From assembly GCA_900548905.1 (NCBI GenBank), contig URMK01000066.1, forward strand, positions 1-37,727: a stretch of 37,727 bases of DNA. The letters are read 5' to 3'. The stretch is from an uncultured Lachnospiraceae bacterium (GTDB taxonomy: Bacteria; Bacillota; Clostridia; Lachnospirales; Lachnospiraceae). A program made the position numbers and the translations under genes. Under the pieces are notes generated by a model, which saw only the letters and a program-made list of their open reading frames with translations, did no database searches and was not told the origin of the DNA. Of this stretch, positions 17,489 through 26,124 are shown piece after piece; position 1 is the stretch's first letter, and every line of letters starts with the position of its first letter.

Positions 17489-17851
17489 TTACGCATCCAG
17501 GATACTTGATACGGTTTTCAGTATCCTGTCCGGTTTGAAGGGCTTTACAATAAAATCCTTTGCCCCTGATTTAATCGCATCAATTACCATGCTCTCCTGT
17601 CCCATTGCGGAACACATTACCACGGTGGCGTCCGGATGGGACTGCTTGATTTTTTTCAGGGCCTGCAGCCCGTCCATATTGGGCATGGTAATATCTAAAA
17701 TCACCAAATCCGGAAGCAGCCGTTCAAATTCATCCACAGCCTTCGCTCCATCCTCCGCTTCATACACGTCCGTATAGCCGCCTTTGGAAAGCGCATCCTT
17801 CACCATCATTCTCATAAATGCCGCATCATCAACTACCAGAATTTTTGCCAT
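17489..17851 (-). CDS. cheY: Chemotaxis response regulator CheY
   Basis: A 120-residue single-domain receiver. Acidic pair D8-D9, phosphoacceptor D53 (LVILDITMPNMDG), S81 in the Thr/Ser switch position (VVMCSAMG) and K103 (FIVKPF) are all present. CheY-P binds FliM/FliY to change motor rotation; CheC and FliY here would dephosphorylate it. I chose ATG 17851 (MAKILVVDDAAFMRM) rather than the upstream in-frame start because GCGAGG precedes it and the fold begins there. It lies between fliM and flgC. Confidence 0.94.
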   Translation of the reverse strand: MAKILVVDDAAFMRMMVKDALSKGGYTDVYEAEDGAKAVDEFERLLPDLVILDITMPNMDGLQALKKIKQSHPDATVVMCSAMGQESMVIDAIKSGAKDFIVKPFKPDRILKTVSSILDA

Positions 17852-17900
17852 TTCTGCATACCTCGCTTTTTTTAACATCTTTGAACGCTTTAGGTTCTAT

Positions 17901-18947
17901 CTACATAACAGATGTGAAATCATCCGCTTGTATTTCTTTTCTTTCCGTCTCCGTCTGATCCAGACGGTTATTGATTTTCACTGCTATCTTTTTGTTGCTC
18001 ACGCCCAGCTTTCCTGAAAACCAGGGCTGTTCCTCCACATACAGCATCACCTCGGAATCATGAGGCTTATTCAAATCAATGACATCTCCCACCTGCAGAT
18101 TGTAGATATCCGCCAGGTCAAGCTCCGCTTCTCCCAGATCCGCTTTCATTGTCATTACGGAGCCTCTTATTTTATTCATAATTGTCTCGTGGACATCCGG
18201 AAGAACATTTTCATATTCATCCTCCGTCCGTTTCCGGTTATCGATGACATCGAATATGCCGGACAGAAGATTCTCCGGAATACAGAAGCTGATCTTTCCG
18301 GAACCTCCCTGCATCTGGGCATTCAGCAGGATAATGACCACCGTCTCATCCACACTGATATCCTGGAAAAGGCTGGGGTTTTCCTCTATGCGTTCCAGAC
18401 GGGGCTGCATCTTGATATAGCTGCTCCATGCATCCCGCAGAATCACGATGAAATAATCCATAATCTTGCGGTACAGGGGCATCTCCAGCTCCGTGTATAT
18501 GTAGGAGGAATCGATATCGATAGTGTCGTCATTCCCTCCCAGCATCCGGTCAATCATATTGACCATCAGCGTCTGGCTGATATGAATCAGCAGCGGCGGA
18601 TATTTACTCGTGTTGTCGGCGAATTTCACATCCACCAGGGTCAGAATATCGTTATCCCCGAGGGCATTGCTGAATTCGTAGTAGCGCTGCTCCTCCACGG
18701 TAACCGCCTCCACTTCGCAATTGACCCTGAACAGGCTGTTTATCTGGGAAGAGGCTATCCGGCAGTAATTATCATAAATACCCTTCAAAAGCTTCAATTT
18801 ATCCTTGGTGAACTTCTTGGGGCTGTTAAAATCGTAGTAACGGAAGGATTTCTCATCCGTTTCCACTGCCGGCGTCTCTTCCCCGCCCCCGCTCATCATG
18901 GAATTTAACAATGCGTCTATCTGACTTTGTGACAATACCTCAGCCAT
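17901..18947 (-). CDS. fliM: Flagellar motor switch protein FliM
   Basis: A 348-residue C-ring protein. The N-terminus holds the CheY-P binding peptide LSQSQIDALLN. The middle is the CheC-like fold (LVDVKFADN, MLGGNDD), and the C-terminal SpoA domain is LADIYNLQVGDVIDLNKPHDSEVMLYVEEQPWFSGKLGV. It starts at ATG 18947 behind CAGGAGTAGG. No fliL gene lies between motB and fliM, where one is often found. Confidence 0.96.
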   Translation of the reverse strand: MAEVLSQSQIDALLNSMMSGGGEETPAVETDEKSFRYYDFNSPKKFTKDKLKLLKGIYDNYCRIASSQINSLFRVNCEVEAVTVEEQRYYEFSNALGDNDILTLVDVKFADNTSKYPPLLIHISQTLMVNMIDRMLGGNDDTIDIDSSYIYTELEMPLYRKIMDYFIVILRDAWSSYIKMQPRLERIEENPSLFQDISVDETVVIILLNAQMQGGSGKISFCIPENLLSGIFDVIDNRKRTEDEYENVLPDVHETIMNKIRGSVMTMKADLGEAELDLADIYNLQVGDVIDLNKPHDSEVMLYVEEQPWFSGKLGVSNKKIAVKINNRLDQTETERKEIQADDFTSVM

Positions 18948-18965
18948 GTGCCTACTCCTGTTAAT

Positions 18966-19766
18966 TTATTCCTCATTTTTTTCCTCCGGCAGATCCTGGC
19001 CCTCCACCCATTCCTCGTAGGTTTCGCTTCCATATACCTGTTCGTAGTAATAGCTTAAGCTTCGTTCCACGGAACCGTTTTTGGTGATCAGTATTTCCGC
19101 CCTCCGGTTATGGGCCCTTCCCTCCTGGGTCTGGAAGGTATCTATGGGCCGGAACTGACCGAAAGCCATACTGATCAGCCTTGCCGGCTCAATAATATCT
19201 TTTTCCTGGATATAAGCCACGATCTGTGCGGAGCGTTCCGCAGAAAGCACCCGGTCCGTAATCACTTCATTGGGAATATTGGGATCTCCCTGGGAAGTGT
19301 GCCCCAGCACTTCTATTTCCTTAATTTCCTCTGCCGCCGGGGCGATGGCCTGTGTAAACATATCCAGTACTTTCTTCCCTTCGTCCTTCAGGACAGGGCT
19401 GTCACCGTCAAAGAAAACCTTGTCCTTAAAAGAAATGAAGGTATAGCCGTCCCCCTGGGTAATGCTCACCTGGCTTTCGATTCCCAGATCCTCCGCCGCC
19501 TGCATCAGGGAATAATAGATTTTTTCAAATGAATCCGCATCCGGAAGCTTTTCCAGGGTTCCTTCCGTTTCCGTCCCGTCGGAACGGGGTTCATTCAGCG
19601 CTTCTGCGGCATCAGGATTCAGGCTTATAACCAGGTTTTCCCATTTGCTTTTGTCCACCGAGGAAATGCTGTAAAGCAAGACAAAAAAGCATAAAAGCAG
19701 TGTTACCATATCCGCGTAGGTATTAAGCCAGCCGCCTTCTTCCGATCCCTTTTTTCTTCTTTTCAT
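18966..19766 (-). CDS. motB: Flagellar stator protein MotB
   Basis: About 266 residues. A short basic N-terminus leads to one membrane segment with the proton-binding Asp (WLNTYADMVTLLLCFFVLLYSISSVD). The C-terminal OmpA-like peptidoglycan-binding domain is seen as LGHTSQGDPN and SAERSAQIVAYI. MotB anchors the MotA/B stator to the wall. I prefer ATG 19766 (MKRRKKGSEEGG) over ATG 19790; neither has a strong ribosome site, suggesting coupling to motA, whose stop is 45 bp upstream of 19766. Confidence 0.94.
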   Translation of the reverse strand: MKRRKKGSEEGGWLNTYADMVTLLLCFFVLLYSISSVDKSKWENLVISLNPDAAEALNEPRSDGTETEGTLEKLPDADSFEKIYYSLMQAAEDLGIESQVSITQGDGYTFISFKDKVFFDGDSPVLKDEGKKVLDMFTQAIAPAAEEIKEIEVLGHTSQGDPNIPNEVITDRVLSAERSAQIVAYIQEKDIIEPARLISMAFGQFRPIDTFQTQEGRAHNRRAEILITKNGSVERSLSYYYEQVYGSETYEEWVEGQDLPEEKNEE

Positions 19767-19811
19767 ATAGACACCCGCCGTCACTCTCATAAGCCGTTAT
19801 TGTCTGTCCGT

Positions 19812-20624
19812 TTACTGTCCCTTTTCTTTGCCGCCCTTTTTCCCGGCATTATCGGACAAAAGCTTCTTCTGCTGCTTCTGGCTCAGGCAGGATACCAGTT
19901 TTTCCTTCAGGTTCTTGGGATTATCCCCGCACTGTATGCCTACCACGCCTTCCACAATAATCTGCCGGTACAGGATCTCTTCCTCATTCCGGATATGCAG
20001 CTTTTTGGCTATGGGAAGAAAAAGCAGATTTGCAAGAATGCAGCCGTAGAAGGTCGTTACCAGGGCCGTAGCCATGCTCAGTCCCAGCGTGGAGGAGGCC
20101 CCTTCATCCAGGTTCATATCCTTGAGCATTTTTATCAGTCCTACCAGCGTCCCGATCATACCGAAGGCGGGGGCGTAAATACTCGCTTTTTCATACAACT
20201 CTGCCCCGGCACCGTGCCGTTGGTCCATGGCATCAATTTCCCCTTCCAGCAGGCTCCTTACCTTATCCGCTTCCATGGCGTCCACCACCAGAAGCACTCC
20301 CCGCTGGAAAAACGGGTCCTTGATTTCCGCCGCTTTTTCTTCCAACGCAAGAAGCCCGTCCTTTCTTGCCAGCTGGGCAAGCTCCACCAGCTTGTTGATA
20401 GCGGTTTCCGGCTTATATTTACTGCCGAACAGCAGTATTTTCAAATGTACCCCTATCTTTGCCAGCTGTCTGAAGGAAAAGGATGCCAGTACCGCACAAA
20501 TGGTACCTCCCACCGTAATAAACACGCTGTCCATATCTATAAAGCTGCCGAGGGAATTGGTGCCGATCCCCCAGACAATTACGGCAAAACCCAAAATAAT
20601 GCCGAGAAGTGTTGTAATATCCAT
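19812..20624 (-). CDS. motA: Flagellar stator protein MotA
   Basis: A 270-residue membrane protein with four hydrophobic segments and the MotA signature region (YAPAFGMIGTLVGLIKMLKDM, followed by GLSMATALVTTFYGCILANLLFLPIAKKL). It forms the ion channel of the stator with MotB and pushes on FliG. Motor genes inside the main operon, behind flgE and flbD, are common in clostridia. It begins 3 bp after flbD. Confidence 0.96.
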   Translation of the reverse strand: MDITTLLGIILGFAVIVWGIGTNSLGSFIDMDSVFITVGGTICAVLASFSFRQLAKIGVHLKILLFGSKYKPETAINKLVELAQLARKDGLLALEEKAAEIKDPFFQRGVLLVVDAMEADKVRSLLEGEIDAMDQRHGAGAELYEKASIYAPAFGMIGTLVGLIKMLKDMNLDEGASSTLGLSMATALVTTFYGCILANLLFLPIAKKLHIRNEEEILYRQIIVEGVVGIQCGDNPKNLKEKLVSCLSQKQQKKLLSDNAGKKGGKEKGQ

Positions 20625-20627
20625 GGG

Positions 20628-20903
20628 TTAAACCTCCTCCTCCTCAATCGAAGGCTCCGCCTCCAGCGGATTACAAAGGCCTGCAATGTTTTTCAGCAAC
20701 TGTTCCCCTAACCCGTTAAAGCCTTCCGCCACCTTCTGCTCATAAGCGATTACCTTCCTGACTATTTCCTCGGCAGGTTCCTTCACTATATGGTATCTGC
20801 CGTTGATCATTATGATCTTTGTTTCAGGAATGGCAACGATGTATTCAATCAGGCGGCTGTTGATTATAATCAGCTCACCGTTTATTTTTGTCAGCTCAAT
20901 CAC
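20628..20903 (-). CDS. flbD: FlbD-family flagellar protein
   Basis: A 91-residue protein of the small FlbD family found between flgE and motA in Firmicutes (MIELTKINGELIIINSRLIEYIVAIPETKIIMINGRYHIVKEPAEEIVRKVI). This is unrelated to the Caulobacter regulator FlbD. Its role is not well known. It starts at GTG 20903 behind GAGGGG. A strong GC-rich hairpin (20925-20950) separates it from flgE. Confidence 0.87.
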   Translation of the reverse strand: MIELTKINGELIIINSRLIEYIVAIPETKIIMINGRYHIVKEPAEEIVRKVIAYEQKVAEGFNGLGEQLLKNIAGLCNPLEAEPSIEEEEV

Positions 20904-20924
20904 TTTGTTTACCCCTCATTCCCG

Positions 20925-20950
20925 GCGCGGAGGGGGGTAACCCTCCGCGC
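20925..20950 (-). promoter_or_regulatory. GC-rich intercistronic hairpin after flgE
   Basis: A perfect 10-bp stem (GCGCGGAGGG / CCCTCCGCGC) with a 6-nt loop begins 6 nt after the flgE stop. No T tract follows, so it is more likely an mRNA-stabilising or processing hairpin at the end of flgE than a terminator. Confidence 0.7.
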
Positions 20951-20956
20951 TGAAAG

Positions 20957-21817
20957 TTAACGTTTCATGTTCACAAGCTCTTCCAGCATTTGATCCGTTA
21001 CGGTAATGATTTTCGTATTTGCCTGAAAACCACGCTGGGTGGTAATCATATTGGCCATTTCCGTGGAAAGGTCGGTATTGGACATTTCCAGGTAACCTCC
21101 CAGGATTTCACCGGTGGCTTTGTTGGCGGCTCCCATCGAAACAGTTCCTGCGTTGGGGCCGATCCGGTAATAATAACCCTGTGTTTTTTCCAGGCCGCTG
21201 GGATTCTGGATGCTGGCTACGCCTATCTGGCCAACCTTGTCCACTTTACCCTCATTACCAGCGTCCGACCTTACGCCTGTAACCGTTCCGTCAGTCTGTA
21301 CGGTAAGGGATGAGTAAGTGGCATTCGCGTCTTTCTCATTGGTCTTAATCGTTTTACCGTCAGATCCCACCACATAATTTCCCTTATCATCCACAAGATA
21401 TCCCTGATTATCGATTTTAAGGATGCCTACTCTGGACAACATTACGTTTTCGTCCTTTATATTCTTCAGAGCTCCCGAAGCGTCCAGGTTTTGGGCCGTT
21501 GTCACAACAAAAAAACCCGGGCCGTCAATCATACAATCCGATCCCCATCCCGTAGGATTCCGGTTTCCTGTCGTATAATTAACCGTAATAGAATTCACAT
21601 TGGCACCATAACCGACCTGGGAAGGGTTGACACCGCCTCCGGTGGTCGCTGTCCCCGCCCCTCCGGCGATACTGGTACGGTAAGTAGCGTCCGCAAAGTT
21701 TGCGGAATGGGATTTAAATCCCCATGTATTCACGTTAGCAATATTATTTCCGATAACATCCATCTTGCTCTGATGCGCTTTCAAACCTGAAATCGCAGCA
21801 AACATTGAACCAACCAT
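20957..21817 (-). CDS. flgE: Flagellar hook protein FlgE
   Basis: A 287-residue hook protein. The N-terminal motif is MFAAISGLKAHQSKMDVIGNNIANVNTWGFKSH, and the C-terminus is GGYLEMSNTDLSTEMANMITTQRGFQANTKIITVTDQMLEELVNMKR. The Gly/Thr-rich centre is short, so the hook subunit is small. I chose ATG 21817 (MVGSMF) because AAAGGAAG precedes it and it matches FlgE starts; an open frame upstream to 21895 is not hook-like. It sits in the usual flgD-(TIGR02530)-flgE-flbD order. Confidence 0.92.
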   Translation of the reverse strand: MVGSMFAAISGLKAHQSKMDVIGNNIANVNTWGFKSHSANFADATYRTSIAGGAGTATTGGGVNPSQVGYGANVNSITVNYTTGNRNPTGWGSDCMIDGPGFFVVTTAQNLDASGALKNIKDENVMLSRVGILKIDNQGYLVDDKGNYVVGSDGKTIKTNEKDANATYSSLTVQTDGTVTGVRSDAGNEGKVDKVGQIGVASIQNPSGLEKTQGYYYRIGPNAGTVSMGAANKATGEILGGYLEMSNTDLSTEMANMITTQRGFQANTKIITVTDQMLEELVNMKR

Positions 21818-21904
21818 TTTATGTACTTCCTTTCTTTTGTATAAATAACTGCTGCCTTCCGCTGTCTGTCTGACAGACGGATTAGCGCCCGGCAACCGGT
21901 CCGG

Positions 21905-22285
21905 CTAAATCAAAACAACACTGTCAATATTGGTAAAAATGTTTTCTTTCATCTCCTGGTACGGGACCATCGTTACCACAATATTGTTGGGGACATTAAC
22001 GATGTAAGCGTCCCTTCCCTGCAGGATAACCGTATCTTTGGAGCCTTTTTGCCTGGCGGTATCCACGGCCCTGTTAAGGCTTTCCAGCAATCCTGCGTCC
22101 ATCTCCACGCCCCGCTGCGTAATCCGTTCCGCCGCGTGTCTTGAAAACTGTACGCTGCTTTCCTGATTCAGTGTTTTACGCAGGACATCCGAAAATGCGG
22201 TATCCTGGTTCCGGCGATGGGCTTCCATCTCATGCTTAAGCTGAAATCCGCCGATTCCGGAAACCGGATTTCTTATGTCTGTCAT
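21905..22285 (-). CDS. TIGR02530-type flagellar operon protein
   Basis: A 126-residue protein with the pattern VQFSRHAAERITQRGVEMDAGLLESLNRAVDTARQKGSKDTVILQGRDAYIVNVPNNIVVTMV, which I recognise as the small conserved protein between flgD and flgE in Firmicutes. Its function is not established; a hook-related role is likely from position. Its ATG overlaps the flgD stop (ATGA). An 87-bp gap to flgE contains a short GTCTGTC-T-GACAGAC palindrome (around 21865-21880). Confidence 0.85.
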   Translation of the reverse strand: MTDIRNPVSGIGGFQLKHEMEAHRRNQDTAFSDVLRKTLNQESSVQFSRHAAERITQRGVEMDAGLLESLNRAVDTARQKGSKDTVILQGRDAYIVNVPNNIVVTMVPYQEMKENIFTNIDSVVLI

Positions 22286-22995
22286 AAGCTTTCATCTCCC
22301 TGTTCCGGCGGCTTCTGTGTACCGTCTCCCGTTCCTCCGTTTTCTCCGGACGGGGGTACATCATTACCGCCCTCTCCCTCTCCGTCCGGCGGCTGAGTAG
22401 CGGATCCTCCCTCTCCGGGGACTTCCGGCGGTTTGATATCATCGCCTTCCGCTCCATCTGTGGGACCGGGGCCTTTGCCATCCTCTCCGGGACCATCTGT
22501 GGGACCGGGGCCTTTATCATCCTCTCCCGAATCTTTATCTCCGCCGTCACCCTCCGGCTTTTCCGCCCGGCTGCCAAGCATGGTCACCTGGGACAGGTAA
22601 TAACTTTTACCATCCACAAACAGCATGGGGGATTCTCCGAAAATAGAAGCGCCGGTTACCGTTCCGGTTTCCGTTTTACCGCTTAACATTCCTGTTTTTT
22701 CATCAATAAGGGCTACCGTCACTTCCTTCCCAATCATGGAAGAGGCATAGGTAATAAGTGAAATCTGGTTCATCTGATTGATGGTTTCAATCATCTGGGT
22801 CTGTACCATCTGCGCCATCATTTCACTGGTATCCATGGGGTTGTCCGCATCCTGGTATCTCAGCTGTGCCGCCAGCAGTTTGTAAAAATCCTCTATCGAC
22901 AGGCCCGCGTTCCCCGAACCGCTTACGGTTCTCGTCGTACTCCATGCGGATGCCTGCCCGGAGGCCGCGCTCGTCGCATCATTTACTTCCGGCAT
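22282..22995 (-). CDS. flgD: Hook scaffold protein FlgD with acidic Pro/Gly-rich tail
   Basis: A 237-residue protein. Residues ~1-140 are FlgD: the N-terminal LSIEDFYKLLAAQLRYQDADNPMDTSEMMAQMVQTQMIETINQM, then TYASSMIGKEVTVALIDEKTG. FlgD caps the growing hook. The last ~90 residues are an acidic, Gly/Pro-rich, probably disordered tail with a 13-residue duplication, which standard FlgD proteins do not have. It starts at ATG 22995 behind AAAGGAGGG. Confidence 0.92.
   Translation of the reverse strand: MPEVNDATSAASGQASAWSTTRTVSGSGNAGLSIEDFYKLLAAQLRYQDADNPMDTSEMMAQMVQTQMIETINQMNQISLITYASSMIGKEVTVALIDEKTGMLSGKTETGTVTGASIFGESPMLFVDGKSYYLSQVTMLGSRAEKPEGDGGDKDSGEDDKGPGPTDGPGEDGKGPGPTDGAEGDDIKPPEVPGEGGSATQPPDGEGEGGNDVPPSGENGGTGDGTQKPPEQGDESL
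22454..22531 (-). repeat. flgD: Two 39-bp tandem repeats in the flgD tail
   Basis: Two adjacent 39-bp copies (22454-22492, 22493-22531) code for the 13-residue motif KGPGPTDG with its acidic flank. They differ by only a few bases and keep the frame. Confidence 0.85.
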
Positions 22996-23022
22996 CTGTT
23001 TTCCCTCCTTTCTTTTGTTCTC

Positions 23023-24207
23023 TTACACCAGCCCAAGCCTGAGCTGCTGCAGGAAATCCATACTTTCTTCCTTTCCGGAATGTTTCTTTTTGTCCTGCTC
23101 CTCTTGCGGATAATTCTGCTGTCCGCCCTGATCGCTGCGTCCCTGATCCAGATAGTTATGTTCCGTCCGTTCCAGATATACGCTGGTGGGCGTTCCCAGA
23201 TTTCCTTCCAGTATGGAACCCAGCTCCCTGGCATGTCCCGAAAGCAGTTCCAGTGTCTTTTCATTGGTGCACTGGATGGATACCATAGCCCTGCCGTTCT
23301 CATAGGATGCTTTGATTACCAGCTTTCCCAGACTTTCCGGCTCAAGCTGCAGGGTAAAATCCTTCTCCCCCGCCGCCAGTCTGTCAAAAAGCTCTCCGGG
23401 CAGTTTCCCGGCGACCTCTTCGCTGTTTTTAAACGTACCGTTCACAGGCTGCTCTCCCGCTGCTGCATCCGGCTGCATGCCGGCAATGCTGTCCCATACG
23501 CCGTGGTTTGCCTGCATACCCTGTTCCGGTACCCCTTCCTGCGTTTTCTCGGAAGCCTTCCTGGTATCTCCGGTAATTTCCGGCTGTCCGGTCCCGCTTT
23601 TTTCCGCCGTCTGTACGGTTTCCCCGCCTTCCGGCTTTTCCTGCAGAACCTGCTGCTGTGTGACAGGCGTTTCCTGTACCTCTGTCTTTGCCTCCGCCCA
23701 CGCCGGATCCATATCCGAAGCGTCAGGGCCCTGCGCCTTTGCCGCCGCTGTTTCAGGCGCCATTCCGGTATTTCCGGTTACGCCGGTAGCGGGGTCTTCC
23801 CCGGTAAGTATCACCGGTGTCCCATCTGCCGCAGCAGTCTGCTGCAATGCCCGGATATCCTCCGGAACCGGACCCGTCAGGGCCGTATTCCCCCTGCCCG
23901 GCTGCTGCATCCACAATATGGCGCTCAGTGCCGCGTCCGGAGCTATCCAGGCCGCCGTTCCATCCGCATTGCTTCCGGATTCATCCAGGCCCTTTTCTTC
24001 TTTGTTCCCGTCGTCTCCGGGCTTAACCGCTTCCCCGGGCTTGCCGGTATCTCTGCCGGAAGAACTTCCCGTCTTATCGTTTTTTGCGGAATTCATGATA
24101 TCTTTCATCATCTCCCGGTACTTATCCGAAACCGAAGCGCTGTCTGAGGCGGAACGAACCGTTCCCTGGCTTCCCGAAGATGGTATTGCGGTAAAATCAA
24201 CTGCCAT
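23023..24207 (-). CDS. fliK: Hook-length control protein FliK
   Basis: A 395-residue protein. The long N-terminal and middle part is rich in Gly, Ala, Pro, Thr and Glu with low complexity, as expected for a FliK ruler. The C-terminal Flg_hook domain (residues ~290-345) reads FTLQLEPESLGKLVIKASYENGRAMVSIQCTNEKTLELL. FliK is exported, measures the hook and triggers the FlhB switch. I chose ATG 24207 (MAVDFTAI) behind AAGGAGGG. It lies between fliJ and flgD, the normal place. Confidence 0.9.
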   Translation of the reverse strand: MAVDFTAIPSSGSQGTVRSASDSASVSDKYREMMKDIMNSAKNDKTGSSSGRDTGKPGEAVKPGDDGNKEEKGLDESGSNADGTAAWIAPDAALSAILWMQQPGRGNTALTGPVPEDIRALQQTAAADGTPVILTGEDPATGVTGNTGMAPETAAAKAQGPDASDMDPAWAEAKTEVQETPVTQQQVLQEKPEGGETVQTAEKSGTGQPEITGDTRKASEKTQEGVPEQGMQANHGVWDSIAGMQPDAAAGEQPVNGTFKNSEEVAGKLPGELFDRLAAGEKDFTLQLEPESLGKLVIKASYENGRAMVSIQCTNEKTLELLSGHARELGSILEGNLGTPTSVYLERTEHNYLDQGRSDQGGQQNYPQEEQDKKKHSGKEESMDFLQQLRLGLV

Positions 24208-24271
24208 CTGCCTTCCCTCCTTTCCCTGAAAATATGTATTTGGCAAACTGCTGTCGCAGTAATACCCCGCT

Positions 24272-24745
24272 TTATGCCCTGCCTGCCAGGCTCTCCTGAT
24301 CGCGTCTCACAAGGCTTGTCGTATTGGAAACAAACTCATCGATAAACTGTTCTTCCTTTTTCAGGGCCGTTTTCTCGTATTCTTTCTGCTTCTTTTCCTT
24401 CAGTTTTTCAAAAGAAGAGGTTTCCACCTTAGCGGCCACCATTTCCTTGCGTTTCAGCTCCGCTTCCGTCTTTAATACGGCAAGCTGCTCTTTTTCCTTC
24501 TCCGTGTTTTTCCGGAGATTGTTCAGGTAGCCGTCATAAGCCACCATGACATTTACCGTACAGCCCTGCTTTTTTCTGGCTTCAAATTCGTTTCTGACTC
24601 CGGCGAATTCCGCGTTCAGGCTGTCAATATACCGTTCCTGTTTTTTTACCCGGTCCATTCTCTGTGAATATTCACTGCGCAGGCTATTTTCCACCTGCTC
24701 TTTGTAGTCCAGAACCTTATCCAATGTAAAAACAAACTTTTTCAT
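24272..24745 (-). CDS. fliJ: Flagellar export chaperone-escort FliJ
   Basis: A 157-residue coiled-coil protein, very rich in Lys, Glu and Arg, with the FliJ start KKFVFTLDKVLDYKEQVENSLRSEY. FliJ forms the stalk of the FliI ATPase ring and shuttles chaperones. It lies behind fliI, as usual. It starts at ATG 24745 after GAGGAAGG. Confidence 0.9.
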   Translation of the reverse strand: MKKFVFTLDKVLDYKEQVENSLRSEYSQRMDRVKKQERYIDSLNAEFAGVRNEFEARKKQGCTVNVMVAYDGYLNNLRKNTEKEKEQLAVLKTEAELKRKEMVAAKVETSSFEKLKEKKQKEYEKTALKKEEQFIDEFVSNTTSLVRRDQESLAGRA

Positions 24746-24792
24746 GTCCCTTCCTCATCCGGAATTGGAACTCTTCCGTTCGTCCCCTCTTG

Positions 24793-26106
24793 TTATTTTG
24801 CCGCTTTATCCAGAATACGGTTCATTTCCGTCAGGATATCCCCATACGTGAATTTCTCATCCACCTTTTGTACCAGAAACCGGTTCACCTGACCGATTTT
24901 GGAAATCGCGTAGTCCAGCTTGGGATTGGTTCCGGCCTTATAGGCCCCGATAGACACCAAATCCTCATTCTGGGAGTAAATGCTGAGTATATTACGGATG
25001 CCCGACGCCGCCTCCTCGTGTTCTTTGGAGACAACACTTGTCATCAGACGGGATATGCTTGCGCCGATATCGATAGCCGGGAAATGCCCCTCATTGGCAA
25101 GCTTTCTGGTCAGCACGATATGGCCGTCCAGGATACCTCTCACCGTATCCGCCACCGGCTCGTTAGTGTCATCCCCTTCCACAAGAACGGTATAGACCCC
25201 GGTGATGGATCCCTTTTCAAAATTCCCGCTGCGCTCCAGAAGCTTGGGGAATTCGGCATATATCGAAGGGGTATAACCTCTCGCCACAGGAGGTTCCCCG
25301 GTAGCAAGACCGATTTCCCTCTGAGCCATGGCAAAACGGGTCAGGGAATCCATCATCAAAAGCACATCCTTTCCCTGATCCTTGAAATACTCCGCAATGG
25401 TGGTAGCCACCAGAGGACATTTCATCCGGAGCATAGCCGGCTGATCCGAAGTCGCCACCACCAGCACGGAGCGGCGCATTCCCTCTTCCCCCAGATCCTT
25501 TTCAATAAACTCCCGGACCTCTCTGCCACGCTCCCCTACAAGGGCGATGACGTTGATGTCCGCTTTTACATTTTTGGCAATCATACCCAGCAGGGTACTT
25601 TTCCCAACGCCGCTGCCGGCAAAAATCCCTATCCTCTGTCCCTTGCCGATGGTATTGAGCCCATCAATGGCCTTGATGCCGAAATCCAGCTTTTCCTCGA
25701 TAATCGGTCTGCTCAGGGGATTGATTTTCGGGCTTTCCACATAGTAATACCGGGAGGATTCCACAGGCCCCAAATCATCCATGGGCTGTCCGAGAGAGTC
25801 GATAACCCTTCCCCGGAGCGCCTCTCCCACCGGTATTTTCAGCCGCTTTCTGGTGTTTCTCACAAAACTTCCCGCACCGATTCCGCTCATATCGTCATAA
25901 GCCATCAGCCGGAGCATATCCTCATGGAAGCCCACGACCTCCGCCGGAACCTGTTTTTTCAAATCCTCGTTATATATCATGACGATATCGCCTATGCTTC
26001 CCATGCCGCCGGAAGCTTCCATGGCCATTCCCACAATGTTTTCTATTTTTCCTATATGACTGACTGTTTCCGATCCGGAAATCAGTCCGGGCAGGTTCTT
26101 AAGCAC
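24793..26106 (-). CDS. fliI: Flagellar export ATPase FliI
   Basis: A 437-residue F1-beta-like ATPase of normal FliI length. Walker A is GSGVGKS (residues ~164-170), Walker B is KDVLLMMDSLTRFAMAQREIGLATGEPP, and GERGREVREF is also typical. It forms the hexamer at the base of the export apparatus with FliH and FliJ. It starts at GTG 26106 behind AAGGAGG. Confidence 0.96.
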   Translation of the reverse strand: MLKNLPGLISGSETVSHIGKIENIVGMAMEASGGMGSIGDIVMIYNEDLKKQVPAEVVGFHEDMLRLMAYDDMSGIGAGSFVRNTRKRLKIPVGEALRGRVIDSLGQPMDDLGPVESSRYYYVESPKINPLSRPIIEEKLDFGIKAIDGLNTIGKGQRIGIFAGSGVGKSTLLGMIAKNVKADINVIALVGERGREVREFIEKDLGEEGMRRSVLVVATSDQPAMLRMKCPLVATTIAEYFKDQGKDVLLMMDSLTRFAMAQREIGLATGEPPVARGYTPSIYAEFPKLLERSGNFEKGSITGVYTVLVEGDDTNEPVADTVRGILDGHIVLTRKLANEGHFPAIDIGASISRLMTSVVSKEHEEAASGIRNILSIYSQNEDLVSIGAYKAGTNPKLDYAISKIGQVNRFLVQKVDEKFTYGDILTEMNRILDKAAK

Positions 26107-26124
26107 CGTAACCGCCTCCTTCCC

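Noticed and set aside
21860..21885. A GTCTGTC-T-GACAGAC palindrome upstream of flgE as a terminator
   Set aside because: Loop of one base, short stem and no T run; too weak to call.
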